DNA of 64,000 nt from Dyadobacter subterraneus (GCF_015221875.1 NZ_JACYGY010000002.1:1053573-1117572), one strand, 5' to 3'; counted from the first letter of the stretch, positions 52,056-62,403 are shown. The notes: generated by a model not told the origin, from the letters alone. A program made the numbers and translations.

Positions 52056-53324
52056 ATGAACCGTACTCTTTTTTTTATATTATTTACAGTCGTACTATTT
52101 GGTATGGACTGGTATGTCTGGCAGGCTTTACGTTTTGTAATCCGGAATCTTTCCCAGCCGACACAAAGATGGATTACTCTCGCTTACTGGGGATTTACGT
52201 CTTTAACTTTATTTGCATATGTGGTCATGCAGTTTCTTCCTGCTGATTTTTTCAACCGAATTACCAGAACTTTTATCATCGCAGGAATCGCGATTCCTTA
52301 TCTTTCCAAATTACTGGTTGTTTTCTTTTTGTTGATAGATGATGTCCGCCGCTTGCTTCAATGGATTGTCAGTTATTTTATTCCATCGGTTGCGCCAGTT
52401 GCTCCCGTAAATCCGGCAAATTCTGTTGAGCGAGGTATTCCGCGTTCACAATTTTTGGAAACTACTGCTTTGGTTGCAGGAACTGCCTTAATGGGCACTT
52501 TTGTATTCGGGATTTTATCAGGGGCGCATGATTACCGGATTCGCCGGGTAAAAGTGGTGCTGAAAAATCTTCCAAAAGCATTTCACGGAATGAAAATTGC
52601 GCAGCTTTCTGACATTCACTCAGGTAGTTTTTTCAATAAAACCGCAGTAAAAGGTGGTGTGGAGATGTTGTTGAGAGAAAAGCCGGACATTGCATTTTTT
52701 ACAGGCGATTTAGTCAATGACCGCGCCGTTGAAGTAAAAGATTACATCAACATTTTTGAAAAAGTAAAAGCTCCACTTGGTGTGCACTCAACGTTAGGTA
52801 ATCATGACTATGGCGATTACTATCAATGGGGATCTCAGCAGGAAAAAAATCAGAATCTTGCAAATCTTAAAAAGGCGCATGAATTGTTGGGCTGGAATCT
52901 GATGCTTGATGAAAACCGGGCGATTCGTGTGGATAATGAAGAAATCGGATTAATTGGAATCCAGAACTGGGGTGCCGGAAATTTTGCCAAATATGGTAAT
53001 CTTGAAAAAGCTTATCAGGGAGCAGAAGATTATCCGGTAAAAATATTACTTTCCCATGATCCAAGTCATTGGCGTGCACAGGTACTTCCAAAATATAACG
53101 ATATCGATTTAGCATTTGCTGGTCACACACATGGTATGCAGTTTGGTGTTGAAGTGGCAGGAATTAAATGGAGTCCTGTTCAATATCGTTACAAGGAGTG
53201 GGCAGGTTTGTATACCGAAAATAATCAGCATTTATATGTTAACCGTGGATTTGGCTACCTGGGGTATCCGGGACGTGTTGGTATTTTGCCCGAAATTACG
53301 ACCATTGAGTTGGTAAGAGGCTAA
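52056..53324 (+). CDS. Membrane-anchored metallophosphoesterase (YkuE-like)
   Basis: About 422 residues. The first 100 carry three or four membrane helices; a Tat-like or single-pass segment follows (GIPRSQFLETTALVAGTALMGTF). The catalytic domain has QLSDIHSG near residue 186, TGDLVND near 216, LGNHDYGDY near 244, LSHDPSHW and AGHTHGMQFG near 347. It matches the YkuE/UDP-diacylglucosamine hydrolase-like phosphoesterases that act at the outer face of the membrane. The ATG at 52056 is preferred over TTG at 52029. Confidence 0.88.
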   Translation: MNRTLFFILFTVVLFGMDWYVWQALRFVIRNLSQPTQRWITLAYWGFTSLTLFAYVVMQFLPADFFNRITRTFIIAGIAIPYLSKLLVVFFLLIDDVRRLLQWIVSYFIPSVAPVAPVNPANSVERGIPRSQFLETTALVAGTALMGTFVFGILSGAHDYRIRRVKVVLKNLPKAFHGMKIAQLSDIHSGSFFNKTAVKGGVEMLLREKPDIAFFTGDLVNDRAVEVKDYINIFEKVKAPLGVHSTLGNHDYGDYYQWGSQQEKNQNLANLKKAHELLGWNLMLDENRAIRVDNEEIGLIGIQNWGAGNFAKYGNLEKAYQGAEDYPVKILLSHDPSHWRAQVLPKYNDIDLAFAGHTHGMQFGVEVAGIKWSPVQYRYKEWAGLYTENNQHLYVNRGFGYLGYPGRVGILPEITTIELVRG

Positions 53325-53429
53325 GGAATTAAGATCTTTGTTAATCAGTATTTTAAAGTGCAGATTAACATACTTACAAGACATATAAAGTCGTTGAATA
53401 TTCAGGTACGGGGTTAAATTTATAGAGTT

Positions 53430-53636
53430 ATGAAAAAATTTGTTGCATTATTTCTTCTGTCGGGATTTCTTTTAGGCTTTTCTGGTGTTCAGGAAGTGAA
53501 CGCTGCTCCCAAGCATGTTAAATCAGAAATGTTTTCTAACAACAGGAAGAAAAACAGAGGATATCAAAAGCCGAAATCCAAAAAAATCCTGGGAATATTC
53601 AAGCGCAAAACAGACTGCGGTTGTCCAAAACACTGA
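53430..53636 (+). CDS. Small secreted basic protein
   Basis: A 68-residue protein: signal peptide MKKFVALFLLSGFLLGFSGVQEVNA, then a very basic mature part of about 43 residues (NNRKKNRGYQKPKSKKILGIFKRK) ending TDCGCPKH. The CxC may bind metal or form a disulphide. Resembles short exported proteins seen in Cytophagales. Function unknown. Confidence 0.7.
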   Translation: MKKFVALFLLSGFLLGFSGVQEVNAAPKHVKSEMFSNNRKKNRGYQKPKSKKILGIFKRKTDCGCPKH

Positions 53637-53716
53637 AAAGAAAAATTTATTGATTATTGAACATATTCAAGAGTAAGCATTCCCGACAATCTCTCTGAGA
53701 TTTGCACGGATTTGCT

Positions 53717-53724
53717 TACTTTTG
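53717..53724 (+). promoter_or_regulatory. -7 box for gcvP
   Basis: TACTTTTG matches TAnnTTTG exactly, 42 bases before the ATG at 53767. It rules out the longer frame from 53722. The leader is too short for a glycine riboswitch. Confidence 0.55.
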
Positions 53725-53766
53725 TATTTTATAACCAACTATATAACGGTCTCGTTAGCCCAAATA

Positions 53767-56655
53767 ATGAAAATCAATCTTCGAAGCCAGGATAAATTCG
53801 AAAACCGTCATCACGGTAAGAATGAGCAGGAATTACAGGAAATGTTGCGCACGGTTGGAGCATCTTCTCTGGATGAATTGATAGCACAAACGCTTCCGGC
53901 AGCGATTCGTCTGCAAAAGCCTTTGAATTTGCCGAATCCAAAATCTGAAAAAGATTTTTTGGACGGAATCAAGAAACTGGCTCGTAAAAATGCGATCCTG
54001 AAAACCTATATCGGAACAGGATATTACGATACGATCACGCCAAATGTTATTTTAAGAAATATTCTTGAAAACCCGGCCTGGTATACAGCTTATACGCCTT
54101 ACCAAGCGGAAATTGCTCAGGGAAGATTGGAAATGCTTCTGAATTTCCAGACGGTAATTACTGATCTCACGGGGATGGAAATTGCAAATGCTTCTCTTCT
54201 GGATGAAGCAACAGCAGCGGCAGAAGCAATGACAATGCTTCACAGCTTACGTCCTGGCGCAAAGAAAAAAGCAGATACCTTCTTCGTTTCTGAACTTTGC
54301 CACCCACAAACGATTGATTTAATTTACACAAGAGCTAATCCGATTGGAATTAAAGTTGTTGTTGGAAACCACGCAACCGTAGATTTGACAGATGAAAATC
54401 TATATGGTGTTTTGGTACAATATCCTGCTACCAATGGAGAAGTTATTGACTATACTGATTTTATAGCGGCTGCGCATGATGTTAACATAACCGTTGCCGT
54501 TGCAGCTGATTTGTTAGCACTGACATTATTGAAATCGCCAGGTGAAATGGGTGCTGACGTTGTTGTTGGTTCTTCGCAGCGTTTTGGTGTTCCAATGGGT
54601 TATGGTGGTCCTCACGCGGCATTTTTTGCTACAAAAGATGCTTTCAAACGTCAGATTCCGGGTCGTATCATTGGTGTATCTGTTGATGCAGAAGGAAATC
54701 GTGCTTTGAGAATGGCACTTCAAACGCGTGAACAGCATATCCGTCGTGAAAAAGCTACTTCTAATATTTGTACTGCACAGGTTTTGTTGGCAGTAATTGC
54801 GGGAGCATATAGCGTTTATCACGGTCCGGAAGGAATTAAAAATATTGCTTCCAGAGTTCATGGGCTGACAAGATTGTTTGTTGATACAATCAAGAAATTC
54901 CATTACGACGTAGCAACAACAAATTATTTTGATACTGTTACGATTAAAACACCACTTTCAAGCAAGCTAAGAGAAAACGCTTTGAAATGGGGAATTAACT
55001 TGCGTTATAATAAAGATGAAAGTGTTAGTGTTTCCTTTGATGAGGCCAAAACTTTTGATGATGTTATAGCGCTTTTAAACCTGTTTGCAGAAGTTTCTGG
55101 ATTCCAGGGAGAAATGGTAATTGATGAAGAAACGGATTTCAATATTCCTGAAAATCTTGTTCGTACTACTTCTTACCTGACACATCCGGTTTTCAGTTCT
55201 TATCATACAGAACATGAAATGCTTCGTTATTTGAAATCACTTGAAAACAAAGATCTTTCTTTAGTTCATTCAATGATTTCTTTGGGAAGCTGTACCATGA
55301 AATTAAATGCAACGGCTGAAATGATTCCATTGACCTGGCCGGAATTTGGTTCTTTGCATCCATTTGTTCCTGCTAATCAGGCTTTGGGTTATGGCCAATT
55401 AGTAGCGGAATTAAGCGCTTGGCTATGCGAAATCACTGGTTTCGCTGCAATGTCCATGCAGCCAAATTCGGGAGCACAGGGTGAATATGCCGGATTAATG
55501 GCTATTCGTGGTTACCATGAAAGCAGAGGCGATCATCACCGTAATGTTGCCTTGATTCCTTCTTCTGCACATGGAACAAACCCTGCATCGGCTGTAATGG
55601 CGGGTATGAAAGTGGTTGTTACAAAATGTGACGAACGCGGAAATATTGATGTTGCTGATTTGAAAGCGAGAGCTGAACAATATAAGGACGAGTTGTCTTG
55701 TCTGTTGGTAACATATCCTTCAACACACGGTGTTTACGAAGAAAGTATTATTGAAATCTGTTCAATGATCCATTCATTTGGCGGACAGGTTTATATGGAT
55801 GGTGCAAATATGAATGCACAAGTTGGTTTGACAAGTCCCGCTTCAATTGGAGCTGACGTTTGCCACTTGAACCTGCATAAAACATTCTGTATTCCTCACG
55901 GAGGTGGTGGACCAGGTGTTGGACCGATCGGCGTTGGAGAGCATCTTATTCCATTCCTTCCAGGTCACGTGAATTTGGGTAAACAATCTGAGCATTTAAC
56001 AGCTGGACAGGCAGGAGCAGTTTCTGCTGCACCTTATGGTAGTGCAAGTATTCTTACTATTTCATATGCATATATCGCAATGATGGGTGGAGAAGGACTT
56101 ACAAATGCTACCAAGTACGCGATTTTGAACGCTAATTATATCAAGGAACGTCTTGCAGGACATTACGAAGTTCTTTATACAGGAACAAACGGACGTTGTG
56201 CACATGAGATGATCCTGGATTGTCGTCCGTTTAAAGCGGCCGGTGTTGAGGCGGAGGATTTGGCAAAACGCTTAATGGATTACGGTTTCCATGCACCGAC
56301 ATTATCTTTCCCGGTTGCTGGTACTTTAATGATTGAGCCAACGGAATCTGAATCGAAAGCGGAATTGGATCGTTTTTGTGATACAATGATTGCGATCAGA
56401 AATGAAGTGCGTGAAGTGGAAGAAGGTATTGCGGATAAAACAGATAACGTTCTTAAAAATGCGCCGCACACATCACGCGTTGTACTTGCAGATGTTTGGG
56501 AACATGCTTACGGTCGCGAGAAAGCTGCTTTCCCATTGCCTCATTTACGTTTCAATAAATTTTGGCCAAGTGTTAGTCGTGTAGACAGCGCTTTTGGAGA
56601 TAGAAATCTGATTTGTTCTTGTATTCCGGTTGAGGCTTATGCTGAGGTGGAGTAG
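53767..56655 (+). CDS. gcvP: Glycine dehydrogenase (glycine cleavage P protein), fused form
   Basis: About 962 residues, the length of the fused P1P2 protein. The N-terminal half ([29 protein letters not shown]) and C-terminal half ([55 protein letters not shown]) show the two homologous PLP folds. The PLP lysine is in [24 protein letters not shown] near residue 707. It decarboxylates glycine and passes the aminomethyl group to GcvH. gcvT and gcvH are elsewhere. The ATG at 53767 ([15 protein letters not shown]) fits the family start. Confidence 0.96.
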   Translation: MKINLRSQDKFENRHHGKNEQELQEMLRTVGASSLDELIAQTLPAAIRLQKPLNLPNPKSEKDFLDGIKKLARKNAILKTYIGTGYYDTITPNVILRNILENPAWYTAYTPYQAEIAQGRLEMLLNFQTVITDLTGMEIANASLLDEATAAAEAMTMLHSLRPGAKKKADTFFVSELCHPQTIDLIYTRANPIGIKVVVGNHATVDLTDENLYGVLVQYPATNGEVIDYTDFIAAAHDVNITVAVAADLLALTLLKSPGEMGADVVVGSSQRFGVPMGYGGPHAAFFATKDAFKRQIPGRIIGVSVDAEGNRALRMALQTREQHIRREKATSNICTAQVLLAVIAGAYSVYHGPEGIKNIASRVHGLTRLFVDTIKKFHYDVATTNYFDTVTIKTPLSSKLRENALKWGINLRYNKDESVSVSFDEAKTFDDVIALLNLFAEVSGFQGEMVIDEETDFNIPENLVRTTSYLTHPVFSSYHTEHEMLRYLKSLENKDLSLVHSMISLGSCTMKLNATAEMIPLTWPEFGSLHPFVPANQALGYGQLVAELSAWLCEITGFAAMSMQPNSGAQGEYAGLMAIRGYHESRGDHHRNVALIPSSAHGTNPASAVMAGMKVVVTKCDERGNIDVADLKARAEQYKDELSCLLVTYPSTHGVYEESIIEICSMIHSFGGQVYMDGANMNAQVGLTSPASIGADVCHLNLHKTFCIPHGGGGPGVGPIGVGEHLIPFLPGHVNLGKQSEHLTAGQAGAVSAAPYGSASILTISYAYIAMMGGEGLTNATKYAILNANYIKERLAGHYEVLYTGTNGRCAHEMILDCRPFKAAGVEAEDLAKRLMDYGFHAPTLSFPVAGTLMIEPTESESKAELDRFCDTMIAIRNEVREVEEGIADKTDNVLKNAPHTSRVVLADVWEHAYGREKAAFPLPHLRFNKFWPSVSRVDSAFGDRNLICSCIPVEAYAEVE

Positions 56656-56682
56656 GAGATAGCACCAGTTAATATAATTTAT

Positions 56683-56716
56683 AAAAGGAGCGATTTCGAA
56701 AGAGATTGCTCCTTTT
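56683..56716 (+). terminator. Terminator of gcvP
   Basis: AAAAGGAGC pairs with GCTCCTTTT around an imperfect inner stem, then a T-rich stretch. Confidence 0.65.
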
Positions 56717-56721
56717 GTTGT

Positions 56722-56885
56722 TTTGCTCCTTTGGAGCATCCTGTTTATATCAAATCATTTAGATGCTCGTTCTTGGCTCCATAGGAGCCTCCTCGTTCAA
56801 ACTATAAAATAGGAAACTCTTACAGAGTTCAAACCCAGACATTGAAAACTTTCTTCTATAAACAGGATGCTCTAACGAGCGGTTC
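56722..56885. repeat. REP-like inverted repeat element between gcvP and nuoJ
   Basis: Two inverted copies of a module of about 26 bases (GCTCnTTnGAGCATCCTGTTTATA): 56725-56749 on the plus strand and 56857-56882 on the minus strand, sharing a perfect 16-bp arm (56734-56749 with 56857-56872). Smaller hairpins lie between them, around 56794-56808 (GGCTCCATAGGAGCC) and 56815-56829 (AACTCTTACAGAGTT). The arrangement is that of paired REP/BIME elements. Copy number in the genome cannot be judged here. Confidence 0.65.
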
Positions 56886-56923
56886 TGGTTTATAATTAAT
56901 TTTATCCAATAATATAAACCCCT

Positions 56924-56959
56924 AAAACAAAAAAAAGCGAATCAGTAACGATTCGCTTT
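56924..56959 (-). terminator. Terminator of the nuo operon after nuoJ
   Basis: Perfect 10-bp stem AAAGCGAATC/GATTCGCTTT with loop AGTAAC. On the minus strand it is followed by a T-rich run. It marks nuoJ as the last gene of the operon. Confidence 0.85.
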
Positions 56960-56990
56960 CTATAAAATAATGAATATATCTTGAAATCAA

Positions 56991-57509
56991 CTAGAAGTGT
57001 CTTTCTCCAATTTCTCTCTTACCCAACATCACTGCACCAACCATTGCCACTAAAAGCAAGATAGAAGCTAATTCAAAAGGAAGTAAATATTCGCGGAAAA
57101 GAAGCTTTCCAAGACTTTCAATCATACCAACCTGAGAATCGAATGTATTTGGATCTGCCGGGGCGATGATTGTTTTACGATAAGCGCCGAAAAGAATTAC
57201 GAAAACGGTTCCTCCAACAATCGCTGCTGCAATTTTTGTCAGACTGTTTTTTGCTTCCTCGTGAATATCCTTAACGTTAAGGAACATGATCACAAAAAGG
57301 AACAATACCATGATTGCTCCCGCATAAACGATAATATTTACTGCGGCAAGGAATTGGGCATTCAATAAAATATAATGTCCTGAAAGCGTAAAAAAAGTCA
57401 GGATAAGATAAAGCACACTGTGGATAGGGTTTTTTGACAGGATGACCATCAAAGCACTAAGCACAGTTAAAAAAGACAAAAAATAAAAAAATGATAGCGT
57501 CGGATTCAT
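56991..57509 (-). CDS. nuoJ: Complex I membrane subunit NuoJ (paralogue 2)
   Basis: A 172-residue membrane protein with five helices and the NuoJ core LNAQFLAAVNIIVYAGAIMVLFLFVIMFLNVKD (near residues 48-80) and LLPFELASILLLVAMVGAVMLGKRE at the end. It is of the standard 14-subunit type. It follows nuoI by about 36 bases, and a terminator lies 32 bases beyond, so nuoK, L, M and N are not in this operon. Confidence 0.94.
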   Translation of the reverse strand: MNPTLSFFYFLSFLTVLSALMVILSKNPIHSVLYLILTFFTLSGHYILLNAQFLAAVNIIVYAGAIMVLFLFVIMFLNVKDIHEEAKNSLTKIAAAIVGGTVFVILFGAYRKTIIAPADPNTFDSQVGMIESLGKLLFREYLLPFELASILLLVAMVGAVMLGKREIGERHF

Positions 57510-57545
57510 AATATTTTTGAATTGCTGATTCAGTATTTTCGAAAA

Positions 57546-58139
57546 TCAGGGAATAGCTCTTGGAACAACGTTGGTAACTTCACCATTTGCTCTTTTTCTG
57601 TCCAGAATATGAGCTTCTTCTTTTGTCCAAGCTTCACGGGTATAACGATTGTTCATATCTTCTACCAATAAATCTTTTCCCCAGATCACCTGATTACGAT
57701 CATTAAAAACAGGAATAAACTCATCATGACGCAAATATACCGCTTGTTTCGGACAAGCTTCTTCACACAGACCGCAGAAAATACAACGCAGCATATTTAC
57801 TTCATAAACCGCAGCGTATTTTTCTTCTCTGTAAAGTGTTTCTTCGCCTTTTTCACGTTCAGCCGCGACCATGGAAATTGCTTCTGCCGGACATGCAACT
57901 GCGCATAATCCGCAGGCAGTACAACGTTCACGTCCGTCTTCGTCTCTTTTAAGTATATGTCTTCCACGGAAAACAGGTCCTAAATACCGTTTTACCTCAG
58001 GATATTGAATCGTTACTTTCTTAGCGAAAAAGTGCTTTAAGGTAATCGCAAGACCAGTCGCAATAGCGGGTAGGTAGGCGCGTTCCATCAGCGTCATTTC
58101 TTTATTGCTTACTTGCTTAGAGCGATTTGTCAATTGCAT
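57546..58139 (-). CDS. nuoI: Complex I subunit NuoI (standard form)
   Basis: A 197-residue protein with an amphipathic N-terminus (LAITLKHFFAKKVTIQYPE), then two [4Fe-4S] motifs: CTACGLCAVACPAEAIS near residue 73 and CIFCGLCEEACPKQAVYL near 118. It holds clusters N6a and N6b, leading to quinone. Normal length, unlike the tailed NuoI at 18.8 kb, with which it shares only the ferredoxin core. Confidence 0.95.
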   Translation of the reverse strand: MQLTNRSKQVSNKEMTLMERAYLPAIATGLAITLKHFFAKKVTIQYPEVKRYLGPVFRGRHILKRDEDGRERCTACGLCAVACPAEAISMVAAEREKGEETLYREEKYAAVYEVNMLRCIFCGLCEEACPKQAVYLRHDEFIPVFNDRNQVIWGKDLLVEDMNNRYTREAWTKEEAHILDRKRANGEVTNVVPRAIP

Positions 58140-58160
58140 GGCAATAGGGATTTTTGTTAC

Positions 58161-59240
58161 TTAGTTCAACAGAGCAGTAATGTATGGCTTCAAGAAAAGC
58201 ACACTTGCTCCGGTGATAATAATGTTAAAGATAGCCAATGGAATCAGTTTTTTCCAACCTAAGTTCATCAATTGGTCATAACGGAAACGTGGAAGTGTCC
58301 ATCTAACCCACATGTAGAAAAAGATAAAGAATAAAGCTTTTCCAAAGAATACGCCTGTACCGATCAAGGTAGCAATATTGTGGCCTGTTGTTGTACCTAA
58401 TGCTGCTGTCAATTGGTTGTATACCCAATCCATTCCAGGATAATTGTATCCGCCAAAATAAAGTACAGAAATAATAGCCGAAGATACGAACATGTTGATA
58501 TACTCTGCGAACAGGTAAAATCCAAGTTTCATACTTCCATATTCCGTATGGTATCCACCTACAAGCTCCGTTTCGCATTCTGGCAAATCGAAAGGAACGC
58601 GGTTACATTCAGCGAAAGAACAGGTTAAGAAAATGATGAAACCCAACGGCTGGTAAAAAATATTCCAGTTTCCACCATGTTGCTGAGCAACAATATCACC
58701 AAGAGATAAAGAACTGCTCATCATCAAAATAGCGATCAGGGAAAGCCCCATTGCTACCTCATAACTAATATTTTGAGAAGCTGCACGAATTGCACCAAGT
58801 AGTGAAAACTTGTTGTTTGATGCCCAGCCACCAATCATAATTCCATAAACGCCCAAGGCGACAACGCCAAAAACGTAAAGAATACCAATGTTCGATTCAA
58901 CACCCTGAAGAACAACTTCAACGCCGCCGTAACGGAAAGTACTGCCAAAAGGGATTACCGCACTGGCAAGTAAAGCGGTTAACATCGCTAAACTTGGTCC
59001 GGAAATAAATAACCATTTGTTAGCAAGTGCAGGAATAAAATCTTCTTTGAAGAACATTTTTCCGGCATCAGCCAAAGGTTGTAATAATCCACCCGGCCCC
59101 GCTCTGTTTGGTCCCATCCGGTCCTGGATAAAACCAGCCACTTTACGCTCTCCCCAGGTCGAGTACATAGCGATAAGTAGTGTTAAAACAAAAACAACCA
59201 GGATTGTTAAAGTCTTGATAATAAACTCAGTTAATTCCAT
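58161..59240 (-). CDS. nuoH: Complex I membrane subunit NuoH
   Basis: A 359-residue protein with eight helices and the NuoH signatures GERKVAGFIQDRMGPNRAGPGGLLQPLADAGKMFFKED near residues 30-68 and CSFAECNRVPFDLPECETELVGGYHTEYGSMKLGFYLFAEY near 207-247. It links the quinone site of the peripheral arm to the membrane arm. All conserved acidic residues of the E-channel appear in place. Confidence 0.96.
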   Translation of the reverse strand: MELTEFIIKTLTILVVFVLTLLIAMYSTWGERKVAGFIQDRMGPNRAGPGGLLQPLADAGKMFFKEDFIPALANKWLFISGPSLAMLTALLASAVIPFGSTFRYGGVEVVLQGVESNIGILYVFGVVALGVYGIMIGGWASNNKFSLLGAIRAASQNISYEVAMGLSLIAILMMSSSLSLGDIVAQQHGGNWNIFYQPLGFIIFLTCSFAECNRVPFDLPECETELVGGYHTEYGSMKLGFYLFAEYINMFVSSAIISVLYFGGYNYPGMDWVYNQLTAALGTTTGHNIATLIGTGVFFGKALFFIFFYMWVRWTLPRFRYDQLMNLGWKKLIPLAIFNIIITGASVLFLKPYITALLN

Positions 59241-59275
59241 TTTTTTACTTTACAGTTAAATAGTAATGTCAGAAA

Positions 59276-60394
59276 TTAATTTCTGTTACCTGTTAATAGC
59301 GAACGATGATTTGCCTTATCGTTATTCTCTATGCTTTGATGGCGAACAGTTTCGATATCTGTGGTGTATTCGCGTTCGTCGTCAATTGGTTTAAACTGCG
59401 TTGCAGCAAGTTTAAGAGAGAAATCAGGTTTTGCGATAAGATCTTTACGATACTTATTAGCAGAAATAACAGAACTGCGTTTCACTTTCGTTGGTCCTTC
59501 AATAACCCAGTCGCTGGTTTTCTTACGTTCAAAACGGCATTTGTTGCAAATGAACTCGTTAACTTCACCCCACATATTTTTGCGGGCTGTCACGCGGATC
59601 ACTTCGTCACCACGGTACCAAAGTGTAACTTTTCCACTGCATTTGTCGCAATCGCAATGTGCATCTTCCGGTTTTGAGAACCAAACACGACTTTTGAAAC
59701 GGTACGTTTTATCAGTCAAAGCACCTACCGGGCAAACATCGATAACATTTCCGGAGAAATCATTATCAATTGCTTTTTCAATATAAGTACTGATTTCCGA
59801 AGCATCCCCACGATTCATAACCCCGTGAACACGTTTGTTGGTAATCTGATCAGCGGTGTAAACACAACGATAGCACAAAATGCAACGCGTCATGTGAAGC
59901 TGCACAAAAGGACCAATATCTATTTTGTCAAAAGTTCTGCGGTCTTCTTCGTAGCGTGTTTTTACAGATCCATGCTCAAAAGAGAAATCCTGAAGATGAC
60001 ATTCGCCAGCCTGGTCACAAACCGGACAGTCAAGCGGATGGTTAATCAAAAGGAATTCAACAATGCTTTTACGTGTATCAAGAACAGCCGGATTCGTTGT
60101 ATTTTCAACGATCATACCTTCCTGAACCTGTGTAATACATGACGGAACAAGCTTAGGCATCGGACGCGGATCTTTTGCAGAACCAGCTGCAACACGAACT
60201 AAACAAGCACGGCATTTACCTCCCGATGTAGGAAGTGGTTTGTAATAACACATGGCAGGTGGTACCAAATGTCCCTGGCTCTCATCTGCTTCGGCAATTT
60301 TACGTGCCGCCTGCATGATGGTAGTTCCCGGTTCCACTTCGACTTCAATGCCGTCGAAAGTTATTTTTATTAACTGAGGTTTTACTTCTTCCAT
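59276..60394 (-). CDS. nuoG: Short NuoG (Fe-S part only)
   Basis: A 372-residue NuoG: [2Fe-2S] domain (PPAMCYYKPLPTSGGKCRACLV), His-Cys3 cluster region (HPLDCPVCDQAGECHLQDFSFEHG), [4Fe-4S] motifs (CILCYRC, VIDVCPVGALT), and the cysteine motif that starts the molybdopterin-like domain (CDCDKCSGKV...EFICNKCRFE). It stops there; E. coli NuoG has over 900 residues. Short NuoG without the large C-terminal domain is, to my knowledge, normal in several Bacteroidota. It carries electrons from NuoEF to NuoI. Confidence 0.92.
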   Translation of the reverse strand: MEEVKPQLIKITFDGIEVEVEPGTTIMQAARKIAEADESQGHLVPPAMCYYKPLPTSGGKCRACLVRVAAGSAKDPRPMPKLVPSCITQVQEGMIVENTTNPAVLDTRKSIVEFLLINHPLDCPVCDQAGECHLQDFSFEHGSVKTRYEEDRRTFDKIDIGPFVQLHMTRCILCYRCVYTADQITNKRVHGVMNRGDASEISTYIEKAIDNDFSGNVIDVCPVGALTDKTYRFKSRVWFSKPEDAHCDCDKCSGKVTLWYRGDEVIRVTARKNMWGEVNEFICNKCRFERKKTSDWVIEGPTKVKRSSVISANKYRKDLIAKPDFSLKLAATQFKPIDDEREYTTDIETVRHQSIENNDKANHRSLLTGNRN

Positions 60395-60493
60395 ATCAAG
60401 ACTTCAATAATCGTCTTAGTTACTTAAATCTATATATCCAATCCCGTTTTAAAGAATAATAAAACAGGATATTTGGTATTTAACCTCTTGAAA

Positions 60494-61831
60494 TCAGGCT
60501 AATACAGCACCCATAAATACAGCGCCTGGTTGGGTCGCTTCTTTCGGGCTGTTAATATGCCATTCAAATTCCTCACGGAAATGACGGATTGCGCTGGCAA
60601 TTGGCCAGGCAGCTGCATCACCTAACGGACAAATTGTATTTCCTTCAATTTTTTTGGCAACATCAACAAGCAGATCTATATCATGCATGCTTCCGTGACC
60701 ATGTTCAATACGGTGAAGAACTTTCTCCATCCAGCCAGTACCTTCACGACAAGGACTGCACTGTCCGCATGATTCGTGGTGATAAAAACGAGAGAAGTTC
60801 CAGGTATTACGAACAATACAAGCTGTTTCATCAAAAACAATAAAACCGCCTGATCCTAACATTGTTCCGGTTGCAAAACCACCATCCGATAAAGATTCAT
60901 AACTCATCAAGCGATCTTCACCAGCTGCTGTTTTTGTAATCAAATGTGCAGGTAAAATAGGTACTGAAGAACCTCCCGCAACCAATGCTTTCAGGTAATG
61001 TCCTTTACGGATACCACCACAATATTCATCTGAGTTAAGGAATTCGTCAACGCTAAGACCTAACTCAATTTCATAAACGCCTGGTTTCTGAATATGTCCG
61101 GAAGCTGAAATAAGTTTCGTTCCTGTACTTCTTCCAATTCCGATTGCCGCATAAGCATCACCACCATTGTTAATAACCCAAGGCATATTGGCAATGGATT
61201 CAACATTATTAACTACGGTTGGGCTTTGGTATAACCCTTTCACCGCAGGAAATGGTGGCTTATTACGAGGGTTTCCTCTTTTACCTTCCAAAGATTCAAG
61301 CAGAGCAGTTTCTTCACCACAAATGTAAGCACCGCCACCTGGCTGTACTACAAGTTCAAGATCATAACCGCTTCCTAATATATTTTTACCCAAAAAACCA
61401 TTTGCTTTCGCTTCTTCAATAGCTTTTTCAAGGATTCTGATTACATACATAAGTTCACCACGTACGTATATAAAAGACTTGTTCGCTCCCAAAGCGTAGC
61501 TGGAAACGATCATTCCTTCAATAAGTAAGTGAGGAATTGATTTCATCAGGTGGTGATCTTTAAAAGTACCAGGCTCTGATTCATCTGCATTACAAACTAA
61601 ATAACGGGGAATACCTTCCGGTTTTGCCAAAAAGCCCCATTTCATTCCCATTGGAAATCCAGCACCACCACGTCCACGTATCCCGGATTTCTTCGCTTCT
61701 TCCACAACCTCTTCCGAGGACATGGTTTTTATCGCTTTTTCAACAGCAGCATAACCGCCTTGTTTGCGATATACCTCAAAGGTTTCAATACCTGGAACAT
61801 TGATATGCTCTGTCAATATTTTTCTAGCCAT
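60494..61831 (-). CDS. nuoF: Complex I subunit NuoF (NADH and FMN binding)
   Basis: A 445-residue flavoprotein: IRGRGGAGFPMGMKWGFL near residues 50-67 (NADH/FMN), CNADESEPGTFKDH, PGGGAYICGEETALLESLEGKRGNPRNKPPFPA near 167-199, and the cluster N3 motif ESCGQCSPCREGTGWM near 347-362 with the fourth Cys in NTICPLGD. It oxidises NADH, which shows that this is the 14-subunit, NADH-linked enzyme. Confidence 0.96.
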   Translation of the reverse strand: MARKILTEHINVPGIETFEVYRKQGGYAAVEKAIKTMSSEEVVEEAKKSGIRGRGGAGFPMGMKWGFLAKPEGIPRYLVCNADESEPGTFKDHHLMKSIPHLLIEGMIVSSYALGANKSFIYVRGELMYVIRILEKAIEEAKANGFLGKNILGSGYDLELVVQPGGGAYICGEETALLESLEGKRGNPRNKPPFPAVKGLYQSPTVVNNVESIANMPWVINNGGDAYAAIGIGRSTGTKLISASGHIQKPGVYEIELGLSVDEFLNSDEYCGGIRKGHYLKALVAGGSSVPILPAHLITKTAAGEDRLMSYESLSDGGFATGTMLGSGGFIVFDETACIVRNTWNFSRFYHHESCGQCSPCREGTGWMEKVLHRIEHGHGSMHDIDLLVDVAKKIEGNTICPLGDAAAWPIASAIRHFREEFEWHINSPKEATQPGAVFMGAVLA

Positions 61832-61864
61832 TTTCAGGGTAATATTTTCAGCTTATAAAAAGGC

Positions 61865-62362
61865 TTATTTACTCAATTCTTCAATGATCTCGTCAACACG
61901 TTCGCGGGTCAGGTTCATGTAGAATTTCTCACGAATCTGGAAAACCGGTCCCCAGCCGCAAGCTGCAAGACATTCTACTTCTTTGATTGTGAAAAGACCA
62001 TCAGCAGTAGTCTGGCCAGCCTGAATGCCCAGTTTTTGTTTTAGATAATCATATATTTCTTCCCCACCCATCAGGCAGCAAGGGCCTGTACGGCAATATT
62101 CAATCACATGTTTTCCAACCGGATCAAGGTGATACATTGTATAAAATGTAGCTACCTCATAAACTTCAACCGGCTCGATACTCAATATTTCGGCCACATG
62201 ATCCATTACCTCACTGCTTACCCATCCCCATTGTTCCTGGGCAATATGTAAAACAGGAAGCAAGGCCGATTTTTGGCGGCCTTCAGGATAACGTGCAATA
62301 ACTTCTTTTACTTTCGCAAGTCGTTCCGGGGTAAACGCAACGGGATTTGGTGTTTCAGTCAT
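61865..62362 (-). CDS. nuoE: Complex I subunit NuoE
   Basis: A 165-residue thioredoxin-fold protein with the [2Fe-2S] ligands in CRTGPCCLMGGEE (near residues 88-100) and CLAACGWGPVFQI (near 133-145). HIAQEQWGWVS and VYEVATFYTMYHL are family motifs. It binds cluster N1a next to NuoF. Confidence 0.96.
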   Translation of the reverse strand: MTETPNPVAFTPERLAKVKEVIARYPEGRQKSALLPVLHIAQEQWGWVSSEVMDHVAEILSIEPVEVYEVATFYTMYHLDPVGKHVIEYCRTGPCCLMGGEEIYDYLKQKLGIQAGQTTADGLFTIKEVECLAACGWGPVFQIREKFYMNLTRERVDEIIEELSK

Positions 62363-62403
62363 TTCTAATGCGATCTTTTGAAAATCAAATAATCAATCTG
62401 ATT

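Noticed and set aside
53667..53766. Glycine riboswitch upstream of gcvP
   Set aside because: The -7 box leaves a leader of only about 35 bases, too short for the aptamer, and no typical helices are seen.
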